In this document: in pieces, positions 37,401 through 44,728 of the stretch
Layout of the letters: each line of letters begins with the position of its first letter
Numbering within the stretch: position 1 is the first letter of the stretch
Assembly: GCF_036499745.1 (NCBI RefSeq)
Contig: NZ_DASYDG010000009.1
Location: 6,643 to 70,642, forward strand
DNA length: 64,000 bases
Direction of reading: 5' to 3'
Source of the DNA: Pinirhizobacter sp036499745
GTDB lineage: Bacteria > Pseudomonadota > Gammaproteobacteria > Xanthomonadales > Rhodanobacteraceae
Notes under the pieces: model-generated
Told to the model about the DNA's origin: nothing
The model's input: the letters and a program-made list of their open reading frames with translations, nothing else
The model's database searches: none
Program-made: the position numbers and the translations under genes

Positions 37401-37547
37401 ACCGAAGATCACGCCGGTGGCATTGGACTGGGCCAGGGCAGTCCCTGCCGTAATGGCAAGGCCGAAAATAACAGCGCAAGAAAGTGTGGTTCGCGCGAGG
37501 CGATGCACGGACCCCGAGCGGGGGGCCGGCTTGGTAAGGACAGGCAT
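34464..37547 (-). CDS. TonB-dependent receptor 1, Oar-like
   Basis: A 1027-residue outer-membrane importer. Signal peptide (to about residue 40, ...ITAGTALAQS), then a carboxypeptidase-regulatory-like beta-sandwich (GVIFGNAEPGDVVHIESPDTGVRRDIPVDSSGRYR), a plug domain (YYINGFQATNPLTG, YGAEYGRSTGGVINVVTKRGTN) and a beta-barrel ending in the aromatic C-terminal strand RYDFTL. It is one of three tandem paralogues of near-equal length. The substrate is unknown; Oar-type receptors are often linked to peptides or glycans. A structured leader at 37548-37622 suggests post-transcriptional control. Confidence 0.94.
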   Translation of the reverse strand: MPVLTKPAPRSGSVHRLARTTLSCAVIFGLAITAGTALAQSNATGVIFGNAEPGDVVHIESPDTGVRRDIPVDSSGRYRAASLPIGLYNVTLMKGDAVVDSHKGVQTTISSGTEVSFNATSSANSQNATTLGAVQVIGTALPTIDVSSVDSRTVLTSEQLAKLPIDRTSVSSIALLAPGTTPAARGYGNALSFGGSSASENSYYINGFQATNPLTGVSSRQLPYDAIDQEQVLIGGYGAEYGRSTGGVINVVTKRGTNTWKGDVQVLWSPQQLQQTPRSVYLKDGTLYQTGNAFNRINNNQIQYSASIGGPLIKDKLFFFAAGDFIKSTGQFYGVNGANDYENQAPSTTRWLTKLDWNITDSHILEFTGMGDSEYTDSSIFGYNYTTGRGAYLGKQTTKNYNGTQTNATPGGVTYIGHYTGYITDDLTVNALYGKTRSPHEQDVSGASGGVCPPISDTRVAFKGNPQGGCTVGSTTIEVPGAKDSTTGWAINIEYHIGDHDLRGGVDNYVLRATAGSSPVGGAQYIYNDVGNGSSIQQRLTNLGLDPGLYNPADYPNGYFVDKTGLSSGTTARTNQRSQFIEDNWQISDRWHGYIGLRNEQFTNYNGVGEAYASQRHQLDPRLGISWDVEGDSSLKIYANAGRYHLGLPTSVAIRGAGPSTFPSQYYSFTGIDPTTGIPTGLGTANPAAGLYFLNGENGTPPDAKVVSAQHLHSYYQDEYIFGADKQLPENWTVGTKFMYRKLKSLIDDTCDIRPFETYGAEHGNLDVVEAGLARSTECFLYNPGRANTFTLSPADGQYISIPLNAVEIGEPKAKRAYYMADFYAEHQFSDKWYGKIEYTFSRSYGNAEGQLDSDIVQADVSTTEAWDFPEIMENTNGRLPSDQKHQLRIYGVYQFNEEWAVSTNTRIASGYPVNCFGQRPPALGGDPFGYGAAYLYCNGKPAARGSYGSTPWTYTANVSALWKPAFADHKLGLSIDVFNIIGKQQVTQYFETGESAAGVPNPNFKRARSFQDPRYVRLGLRYDFTL

Positions 37548-37622
37548 TGACAGTCTCCCAAAGAACTACAAAGACGCATCCATGCAGTCAGAAAAGCGAG
37601 GTTCGTCTCCCCACGAACCTCG
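37548..37622 (-). promoter_or_regulatory. Structured leader of TBDR 1 (candidate RsmA/CsrA site)
   Basis: In mRNA sense: a 10-bp hairpin at 37597-37622 with loop GGGGAG, then GCAUGGAUGC at 37576-37585 (fits CANGGANG), then UUUGGGAGACUG as ribosome site before AUG 37547. The same three elements with matching spacing precede TBDR 2 and 3. Confidence 0.7.
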
Positions 37623-37783
37623 TAGCGAAGGCGTTTGCCGCCAGCGCAATCGTTAAAACCCCATGAGGAGAAAGTGAGCCTCGGAACCTTTCGACTTGCT
37701 TTCCATTTCGCTGAATGCTGCGAATCTAGGAAAAATTCCTACGAAATTCGTTAGTTCCTGCTTAGGACATATAAACCACGACA

Positions 37784-37864
37784 TAAAAAAAGGCCACCGT
37801 TCTTGGGGAAGCGGTGGCCTGGTCCAGGGAGATGCTTTTGTCGGCGGCTGCGGGAACAGCCGCC
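37784..37864 (-). terminator. TBDR 2 3' UTR: two hairpins with C-rich linker
   Basis: On the minus strand after the TBDR 2 stop: CATAACTAGAAA, hairpin GGCGGCTG/CAGCCGCC (37843-37864), linker containing GCATCTCCC (37820-37842), then terminator stem GGCCACCG/CGGTGGCC with seven U (37784-37819). It is almost the same as the 3' UTR of TBDR 1. Confidence 0.85.
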
Positions 37865-37896
37865 GGGTTTTTCTAGTTATGGGTTAACCGTATGCC

Positions 37897-40800
37897 TTAC
37901 AGCGAGAAGTCGTAGCGGACGCCGAGGCGGACGCTGCGCGGAGCGGTGTAGCTGATCACGCGGCCGTAGTCCGGATCAGGTGCGCCGCCGGTGTTGGTGG
38001 CGTTGGTGTTGCTCGTCTCGCCGTACTCGTAGAACGAGGTCGGACGTTGCTGCCCGAACAGGTTGAAGATGTCGGCACTGAAGGTCAGCTTGTGGGCGAA
38101 CAATTCGGGAGCGTACGAGGCATTGACGTTGATGATCTCGGTATACGGCAGCCGACCACGCGATCCACGGGCCACCGGATGGCCACCGCAGATGAAGTAG
38201 TTGTTGCCGTAACCGTAAGGGTCGCCACCCTGGGCGGCGTTCGCCGGCAGGCCCATGCAGCTCTTGGGTTCGCCGGAGGCCAGGTTGAGGTTGGCGCCGA
38301 CCAGCCATTCCGGCGTGAGCTGCCAGAAACCGTAGGCCTTCAACACATGGCGGCGATCGTTCGGCAGCGAGCCGTTGGTGCCCTGCATGATCTCCGGGAA
38401 GTCCCACGACTCGGTGGTGGACACGTCCTGCTGGCCGATGTCCGAATCAAGCTGGCCTTCGGCGTTGCCGAAGCTGTGCGAGTACACGTACTCGAGCTTG
38501 CCGTACCAGCCATCGGCGAAATCGTGCTGTAGGTAAAAATCAGCGGCGATGTATTTGCGCTTGAGGCTCGGGAAGCCCAGGTCCTTCTTGCTGAGGTCGA
38601 AGGTCTGGTACGTGCCGTTGCCCGTGGTATCCACCGTGTAGGTGTTGGAGCTGCCCGGGTTGGAAATGAAGCAGGGTGCAGCGGGGCTGTCCGGATCGTA
38701 CAGATACGCCGGGTTGGTCAACGGGATGTTGTGGGCCAGCGCATAAGCCTCGAACGGACGGCTGTCGCAGGTATCGTCGATGATGCTGCGCAGCTTGCGA
38801 TAGGTGAACTTTACGCCGGTGGTCCAGTTGTCGGCCAGTTGCTTGTCGGCACCCAGGATGTACTCATCCTGGTAATAGGCCTTCAGGTTGCGGGCGGCGA
38901 TCAGCTTCGGATCGGGCGCCACGCCGTTGGCACCGTTCTCGTACTGGGTGGCACCGTACTTGGTTATGCCCGTGGGCATGCCGGTGATCGGATCGATACC
39001 GGTGAAGGTCGCCAACTGCGTGGTGTAGGTAGATGCCGAAGCACCACGGATGGCAACGTTGGCGGGAATAGCCAGATGATAGCGGCCGGCATTGCCATAG
39101 ATCTTCAGCGTGGAATCACCGAACACGTCCCAGGTAGCACCCAGACGCGGAGCAAGCTGATGGCGCTGCTTGGCGTACACCACACCGCTACCGTTGTAGT
39201 TGTCGAACTGCTCATTGCGCAGGCCGATGGATGCCAACACACGATCGGTTACCTGCCAGCGATCCTGCAGGTACTGGGCCTGCTGAGTCACCCTGACATG
39301 AGCCGTGGCGGCGAAGTAGCGCATGTCGACGTATTGCGTGGTGCCGACGGGGAGGAACGCGTCGGAATGGCCGGAAATCGTACCCGGTGCGCCGGTGTTG
39401 TCGTAGTACACCGCCTCGCCGGCCGGCGGATCGACCAGGCCGGAGAAGTCGCGGATGTTGTAGTTGTCCACGCCGCCGGTGATGTCGTGGCTGCCCAGCT
39501 TGTAATCCAGATCGATGCGCCAGCCGCTGGTCTTGTCGTTTGCGCCAGGTGAGAGGACGGAGCTGACGATGTTGCAGCCGCCCTGCGGATTGCCTGCGAA
39601 AGCCAGGCGATGGTCGGTGATCAGGCCGCAACCGTCGCCGGCGGCGCTCGACACGTCCTGGGTATGATCCGAATGCGTCTTGCCGTAGAGGGCATTGATG
39701 GTGAAGTCGTCGGTGATGTAGCCGGTGTACTTGGCGATGTAGACCGAGCCACCCGGCGTGGCGTTGGTGCCGACGCCGTTGTAGTTCTTGGTATAGGCAT
39801 TGCCTCGGTACGTCGTGGACTGCATCGTGGCGTAGTTGTAATTCTTCAACGAGTCATTTTCCTGCTCGTTGTCGCCGATGCCCGTCAGTTCGATGATGTG
39901 GTCGTTGGTGATGTTCCAGTCGACCTTGGCCAGCCAACGGGTGGCGCGGGTGCTGTAGTTGGTGTCCTGCTTGGAGGCGGTGCTGGCAATGGTCTCGCCA
40001 GTGCCGTGGACAAAGTCACCCGCGGCGTAGAAGAACAGCTTGTCCTTGATCAGCGGGCCGCCGATTTCAGCGGAGTACTGCAGCTGGGATTGGGTATTGT
40101 CGCCGCGATACTGGTAGATGGTGCCGCAGGCTTTGCTGAGAGCCGGGTCGCACGCGGGATGGTAAATCGACTTGGGTGACTGCTCGAGCGAGCTGGGCGC
40201 CCAGTAAACGCCAGCGCTGCCCTGCCAGGTGTTGCCGCCGCGCTTGGTGATGATGTTCACCACGCCGCCGGTGGAGCGACCGTATTCCGGGCCATAGCCG
40301 CCGGTGAGTACCTGCTGCTGGTCGATGGCGTCGAAGGGCAGGGTGATGGAGCCCACGCCCGTCAGCGAGTTGGTGACGGCAAAGCCGTTGATGTAGTACT
40401 GGTTCTCCGAGGCCGACGAACCACCGAACGAAGCCACGTTACCGTAGCGCGCGTCGGCAGCCACCGTGCCCGGTGCCAGAAGCGACGTGGCCGTGATGTT
40501 GCGCTGTACTGGCAGCTTCTGCAGCTGCTCTGCTGTGAGCACCGTGCGCGAGTCTACCGACGACACGTCGATGGCCGGAAGGGCATTGCCCACCACGGTC
40601 ACGGCGCCGAGGGTCTGCGCATTCTCGGCCGACGCCGAGGTGTTGTTGAACGACACGTTGACACCGCCACCCAGGCTCACCGCCACGTTGTTGCGGGTGT
40701 CCAGCGTGGTGCCATTGCTTATCAAACTCACCTTGTAGTTGCCGATCGGCAGTGAGGCCACGCGATAGCGGCCGTCCTTGTCCACCGAGATGTCACGTGT

Positions 40801-40977
40801 GAGGCCCGTATCGGCGTTCTCGATATGGATCACGGCATTGGGTGCTTCGGTCTGGCCGAAGATCGAACCGGAAGAGTTGCTTTGCGCAAAGGCGACGCCA
40901 GCACCGCCAAGGGCCAGGCCCACGGCAATGGACGTCGCAATCGCCCGGCGGGCGATTCGCACGTTGAGAATGGTCAT
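37897..40977 (-). CDS. TonB-dependent receptor 2, Oar-like
   Basis: A 1026-residue outer-membrane receptor, paralogue of TBDR 1 and 3. Signal peptide through GGAGVAFAQS, regulatory beta-sandwich (GSIFGQTEAPNAVIHIENADTGL), plug (YYINGFAVTNSLTGVG, YGPEYGRSTGGVVNIITKRGGN), barrel, and terminal VRYDFSL. CTGGGGAAAAC acts as ribosome site. It shares barrel segments with its neighbours (for example YYQDEYILGADKQL and DTCDSRPFEAY). It probably binds a related but distinct substrate. Confidence 0.94.
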   Translation of the reverse strand: MTILNVRIARRAIATSIAVGLALGGAGVAFAQSNSSGSIFGQTEAPNAVIHIENADTGLTRDISVDKDGRYRVASLPIGNYKVSLISNGTTLDTRNNVAVSLGGGVNVSFNNTSASAENAQTLGAVTVVGNALPAIDVSSVDSRTVLTAEQLQKLPVQRNITATSLLAPGTVAADARYGNVASFGGSSASENQYYINGFAVTNSLTGVGSITLPFDAIDQQQVLTGGYGPEYGRSTGGVVNIITKRGGNTWQGSAGVYWAPSSLEQSPKSIYHPACDPALSKACGTIYQYRGDNTQSQLQYSAEIGGPLIKDKLFFYAAGDFVHGTGETIASTASKQDTNYSTRATRWLAKVDWNITNDHIIELTGIGDNEQENDSLKNYNYATMQSTTYRGNAYTKNYNGVGTNATPGGSVYIAKYTGYITDDFTINALYGKTHSDHTQDVSSAAGDGCGLITDHRLAFAGNPQGGCNIVSSVLSPGANDKTSGWRIDLDYKLGSHDITGGVDNYNIRDFSGLVDPPAGEAVYYDNTGAPGTISGHSDAFLPVGTTQYVDMRYFAATAHVRVTQQAQYLQDRWQVTDRVLASIGLRNEQFDNYNGSGVVYAKQRHQLAPRLGATWDVFGDSTLKIYGNAGRYHLAIPANVAIRGASASTYTTQLATFTGIDPITGMPTGITKYGATQYENGANGVAPDPKLIAARNLKAYYQDEYILGADKQLADNWTTGVKFTYRKLRSIIDDTCDSRPFEAYALAHNIPLTNPAYLYDPDSPAAPCFISNPGSSNTYTVDTTGNGTYQTFDLSKKDLGFPSLKRKYIAADFYLQHDFADGWYGKLEYVYSHSFGNAEGQLDSDIGQQDVSTTESWDFPEIMQGTNGSLPNDRRHVLKAYGFWQLTPEWLVGANLNLASGEPKSCMGLPANAAQGGDPYGYGNNYFICGGHPVARGSRGRLPYTEIINVNASYAPELFAHKLTFSADIFNLFGQQRPTSFYEYGETSNTNATNTGGAPDPDYGRVISYTAPRSVRLGVRYDFSL

Positions 40978-41056
40978 CTAAGTTTTCCCCAGAAAAGTTC
41001 GGCAAAGCGTCCGTGCAGTTCTGCTGTCACCGGCGACGGATCTCCCCAGTCGTCGC
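40978..41056 (-). promoter_or_regulatory. Structured leader of TBDR 2 (candidate RsmA/CsrA site)
   Basis: In mRNA sense: hairpin 41033-41056 with 6-bp stem GCGACG/CGUCGC and loop ACUGGGGAGAUC; then GCACGGACGC around 41008-41015 (CANGGANG); then CUGGGGAAAAC before AUG 40977. In the CANGGANG element the two N positions are C...C here and U...U in the other two leaders; both fit the motif. Confidence 0.72.
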
Positions 41057-41262
41057 ACGGGTCCCGCCTGAAGCGGGACATCCCCTCCGAATCGTTAATT
41101 CGGAATGAAATGAACAGTTGCGTCCGTAACCTTTCGGGATGCTTTCGAGAAACGTGATTTCTCCCTCATATAGGAAAAATTCTTACGTCGCAAGTTATTG
41201 CTTTATCGCAAGATTTCTTGTTGTCCCGCAATTACCCGCTATCTCGGAACCCAAAATCCAGG

Positions 41263-41339
41263 CAAAAAAAACCGAGGCCAAAGGGCCTCGGCATGAGTCT
41301 GGGGATGCTCTTCGCGGCGGCCCCGGGAAAGGCCGCCGC
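41263..41339 (-). terminator. TBDR 3 3' UTR: two hairpins with C-rich linker
   Basis: On the minus strand: CATAACTAGAAA, hairpin GCGGCGGCC/GGCCGCCGC (41314-41339), linker with GCATCCCCAGAC (41292-41313), then terminator CCGAGGCC-AAAG-GGCCTCGG with nine U (41263-41291). The hairpin sequences differ from TBDR 1/2 but the architecture is the same. Confidence 0.85.
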
Positions 41340-41363
41340 TGTTTCTAGTTATGGTTAAGAAGC

Positions 41364-44300
41364 TTAGAAGTCGTAGGTGGCACCCAACTGCACCGAACGC
41401 GGCGGGGTGAACGACAGCGGGGTGTAGAAGTTCGGCGAGGCGATGAACTTGCCTTGCTCGGACGTATTGTCGAACTGCGTCGGACGCTGCTGGTTGAACA
41501 GGTTGTAGACGATCAGGTTGAACGCCAGCTTGTGATCGGCAAAGGCTGGACGCCACTCGACGTTGCCATTGACGATTTCCGTCCACGGCGTGCGACCGGT
41601 CTTGCCAGGAGCCGCCGGCGTACCGTCCGGTCCGCAGAAGTGGTAAGCCACCTTGTAGTTGTACGGGTCAAGCTGTTCCGGGCCGAAGTAGCCAAGGCAG
41701 GTCCTGGGGGTACCCGAGAGGATCTGCATGTTGGCGCCGACCATCCATTCCGGCGTGATCTGGTAGTAACCGATCAGCTTGAACTGGTGGCGGCGATCAT
41801 TGGACTGGTCGCCGTTGGAGTTGGTCATCACGCCAGCGTTATCCCAGTCTTCGGTCTGCGACACGTCGTTCTGGCCGATGTCCGAGCGCACCGAACCTTC
41901 CGTGTTGCCGAAGCTGTGCGACCAGGTGTAGTCGATGCGGCCGTACCACTTGCCGTCGAACGGGTGCTCAAGGTACGTGTTCAGGGCGGCGTACTTGCGC
42001 TTCAGGTCCGGCATGCCGAAGGCTGACCAGGGGATGGTCAGGGTGCCATACGTGCCGTCTCCGCGGGGAACGTTGAAGGTGGAGTTCTTGCCCGGGTTCA
42101 TGATGTAGCAACCTTGGCCTTCGGCCGCAGTCTCATCGAAACCCTGGGCGACACCTTCGGCGCCGAAGATGGCGGTATCGCAAACATCATCCAGGTCGTT
42201 GCGCAGCTTGCGCCACACGCCCTTGGCGCCAGCCGTCCACTTGTCGCCGAACATGTCGAACGACTTGTCGATACCGGCGATGTATTCATCCTGGTATTCA
42301 GCCTGAACGTTCTTGCTGGTGACCTGCTTCGGGTCGGGCGGCACGCCGAACTCGAGGTTGGCCGACACGCCGGGGTAATGGCCCTGCGGGATCTGCGTCA
42401 AGCCCGTGGGTACGCCCGATACCGGGTCGATGCCGGTGTAGGTGAAGTACTGGTCGGTAAAGGTGCTGCCTGCAGCGCCGCGAACAGCCACGTTGGACGG
42501 CTCGTCGAGGTAGTAGCGACCTGCGTTGGCGTACACCTTCATGCTGGAGTCGCCGAAGACGTCCCAGCTGGCGCCCAGACGGGGCGAGAGGTTCGGGCGG
42601 GTCAAGCGGATGTAAGCTGCGCCGTCAGGGTTGTAGTTGGTGAACTGGTCGTTGCGTACACCGATCGAAAGCAGCACGCGATCAGTCACTTGCCATTCGT
42701 CCTGGACAAACTGCGCGCGCTGTTTCACGCGTACCGACTTGGCAAAAGTGGTGAAGATCTCGTTGGCTACGTAGTAGCCATCGCCACCCGGGGCAGCTAC
42801 TTCCTGTCCTGGCTGCGTGCTGATCGGGCTGTTCGGGGCGCCGTTGCCATATACCCAGGCCGAACCGCCTGGGTACTGGGAACCGGCGCCGATGGACTGG
42901 ATGTCCATATTGTCGATACCGGCGGTGATCGAATGCGAGCCGACCTTCCAGTTGAAGTCGAAGCGCGCGTTTCGCGTCTTGTCCTCGATGTTCGGATTAT
43001 CGACGGAGCTCGTGGCCACGGACTGGCCGGTATAGCCCGGACCGCCGCCGGTGTAGAGCGGATTCTGGCTGGACGAGCCGAAGATGATCGGGAACTGCGA
43101 GTTCACCCGCGTGGTATCGGTCTGCCTCATCTTGCCGTACATCGCATCGATGGTGATGTCATCGGTGATGTAGCCGGTGTACTTGAGGATGCCCAGGTCC
43201 GCACCCTGTTTGGTGACAACACCCGACCCGAGGTACGCGCCGCGCGTGCCCTTGATGTTATTCGGGTCGTTATAGGCGTACGAGAACACCTTCGGGTCGT
43301 ACTCGGTCTTGTCCGATGCGCCGGTGAACTCCAGGATGTTGTTGTCGGTGATGTTCCAGTCGACCTTGGCGTACCACTTCGGGTCGGTGTAGCTGTATTT
43401 GGTGTCCTGGCCGACGTCGGTGGTCTGCACGTTGCGCCCGTCGACGCGGCGCTCGGCTTCCACGGCGCCGAAGATGAACAGCTTGTCTTTGATCAGCGGG
43501 CCACCGAAGTAGCCATCTACCGTCTCGGTGGTGTCCTTGTTCTCGTTGCGATAACGGAACGGCTGGCCCTGGCGGCCACCGCTGTCGTTGGAAAGATACT
43601 GCCCGCCGGTGGGGTAGTAGATGTTCTTCGGATCGGCTTCCAGCGACTTGGGCGAGAACAGGATCTGCGCGCCAAAGTGCCACTCATTGGTGCCGCGCTT
43701 GCCGACCTGGCTGATCACGCCGCCGTCGGAGCGGCCGTACTGCGCGCCGTAGCCGCCGGTCAGCACCTGCTCCTGGTCGATCGCGCCGTACGGGAGTGTC
43801 AGGCCGCCGAAGTTACGCAGCGGGTCGGTCGTGTTGAAACCATTGATGTAGTACGCGTTCTCGGCGATGGAGGAGCCGCCGAAGGAGTTCAGCACGCGGC
43901 CGCCCTCACCGGTAAGCAGCGACGTGCCGGCGTTGACACCGGGCGCCAGCTGGGCGATGGCCTCGGCATTACGGGCCAGCGGCAATCTGGCCAGCTGCTG
44001 CGAGGTAATGGTGGTACGGGAATCTACCTGGCTGACGTCAATGGCGGGCAAGGCGTTGGCGGTGACCTGCATGGCGCCCAGTTCCGTCGCGCCTGCGGCA
44101 TTGGCTGCCGCGAACGAAACCTGGGTCGCGCCGCCGGCAGACAACGTGATGTTGTTGCGGGTGTCGACCGTGGCGCCGTCACGCAGCAGGGACACCGTAT
44201 AGGTACCCAGTGGCAGCGAACTAGCCGAGAAACGGCCGTCGGCACCCACGCTGATCGTGCGGCTAAGGCCTGAGGAGCTCTGCAAGGTTACGGTTTCATT

Positions 44301-44453
44301 GGCACCGACGGGCGCATCGCCGTAGATGGAACCGGTAGTGGACTGTGCGAACACGGGCGCGGCGACGCCCATTGAGAGCGCCGTGACAACGGCGAGCGTA
44401 AGCGAACGTCGCGCAAGCGCGCGGCGGCTGCGATGGTTATTCCCCAAGTACAT
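41364..44453 (-). CDS. TonB-dependent receptor 3, Oar-like
   Basis: A 1029-residue paralogue of TBDR 1 and 2. The start at 44453 is chosen because CCGGAG is 6 nt upstream and the length then matches its paralogues; Met 44459 is two codons upstream. Signal peptide (RRSLTLAVVTALSMGVAAPVFAQS), beta-sandwich (GSIYGDAPVGANETVTLQSSSGLSRTISVG), plug (YYINGFNTTDPLRNFG, YGAQYGRSDGGVISQVGKRGTN), barrel, and terminal GATYDF. The plug has RSDGG where the others have RSTGG. Confidence 0.94.
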   Translation of the reverse strand: MYLGNNHRSRRALARRSLTLAVVTALSMGVAAPVFAQSTTGSIYGDAPVGANETVTLQSSSGLSRTISVGADGRFSASSLPLGTYTVSLLRDGATVDTRNNITLSAGGATQVSFAAANAAGATELGAMQVTANALPAIDVSQVDSRTTITSQQLARLPLARNAEAIAQLAPGVNAGTSLLTGEGGRVLNSFGGSSIAENAYYINGFNTTDPLRNFGGLTLPYGAIDQEQVLTGGYGAQYGRSDGGVISQVGKRGTNEWHFGAQILFSPKSLEADPKNIYYPTGGQYLSNDSGGRQGQPFRYRNENKDTTETVDGYFGGPLIKDKLFIFGAVEAERRVDGRNVQTTDVGQDTKYSYTDPKWYAKVDWNITDNNILEFTGASDKTEYDPKVFSYAYNDPNNIKGTRGAYLGSGVVTKQGADLGILKYTGYITDDITIDAMYGKMRQTDTTRVNSQFPIIFGSSSQNPLYTGGGPGYTGQSVATSSVDNPNIEDKTRNARFDFNWKVGSHSITAGIDNMDIQSIGAGSQYPGGSAWVYGNGAPNSPISTQPGQEVAAPGGDGYYVANEIFTTFAKSVRVKQRAQFVQDEWQVTDRVLLSIGVRNDQFTNYNPDGAAYIRLTRPNLSPRLGASWDVFGDSSMKVYANAGRYYLDEPSNVAVRGAAGSTFTDQYFTYTGIDPVSGVPTGLTQIPQGHYPGVSANLEFGVPPDPKQVTSKNVQAEYQDEYIAGIDKSFDMFGDKWTAGAKGVWRKLRNDLDDVCDTAIFGAEGVAQGFDETAAEGQGCYIMNPGKNSTFNVPRGDGTYGTLTIPWSAFGMPDLKRKYAALNTYLEHPFDGKWYGRIDYTWSHSFGNTEGSVRSDIGQNDVSQTEDWDNAGVMTNSNGDQSNDRRHQFKLIGYYQITPEWMVGANMQILSGTPRTCLGYFGPEQLDPYNYKVAYHFCGPDGTPAAPGKTGRTPWTEIVNGNVEWRPAFADHKLAFNLIVYNLFNQQRPTQFDNTSEQGKFIASPNFYTPLSFTPPRSVQLGATYDF

Positions 44454-44530
44454 GTGCATCTCCGGACAAGTAGTGGCAAGGCATCCATGCAATTGAACTG
44501 TCACCGGCAACGAGTGCTCCCCTTCGTTGC
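44454..44530 (-). promoter_or_regulatory. Structured leader of TBDR 3 (candidate RsmA/CsrA site)
   Basis: In mRNA sense: hairpin 44507-44530 with 7-bp stem GCAACGA/UCGUUGC and loop AGGGGAGCAC; then GCAUGGAUGC at 44481-44490 (CANGGANG); then CCGGAGAUGC before AUG 44453. The segment between hairpin and CANGGANG (CCGGUGACAG) is also shared with TBDR 2. Confidence 0.72.
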
Positions 44531-44670
44531 GGGCTTTGGCGTTAAGAAAAGCCAAGGCTTCTTGTTAAATTCCAATTAGCAACCTTCCACTGGTTTTCTT
44601 TCGTGTTCCTTTCGCATCCTGTCACCTACATGACGACATCTTCACAATCGTGAAACACTGCGAAATACGC

Positions 44671-44699
44671 AAAAAAATAGGGGCGCCAAGAGGCGCCCC
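44671..44699 (-). terminator. Intrinsic terminator of TBDR 4
   Basis: GGGGCGCC-loop-GGCGCCCC (8-bp stem, 4-nt loop) followed on the minus strand by UA and seven U, about 30 nt after the TBDR 4 stop. The extra hairpin and C-rich linker of the other three receptors are absent. Confidence 0.9.
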
Positions 44700-44728
44700 A
44701 TGCAAAAGATCACCGTTTTATATTGCGG

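Noticed and set aside
34364..41347. Repeated hairpins at three sites considered as a CRISPR or mobile repeat
   Set aside because: They occur only as receptor 3' UTRs, kilobases apart, with no spacer-repeat array and no cas genes.
42114..44273. A 719-codon plus-strand open frame opposite TBDR 3
   Set aside because: Antisense shadow of a clear TonB receptor; the translation is low-information Val/Ala/Gly-rich with no recognisable domain.
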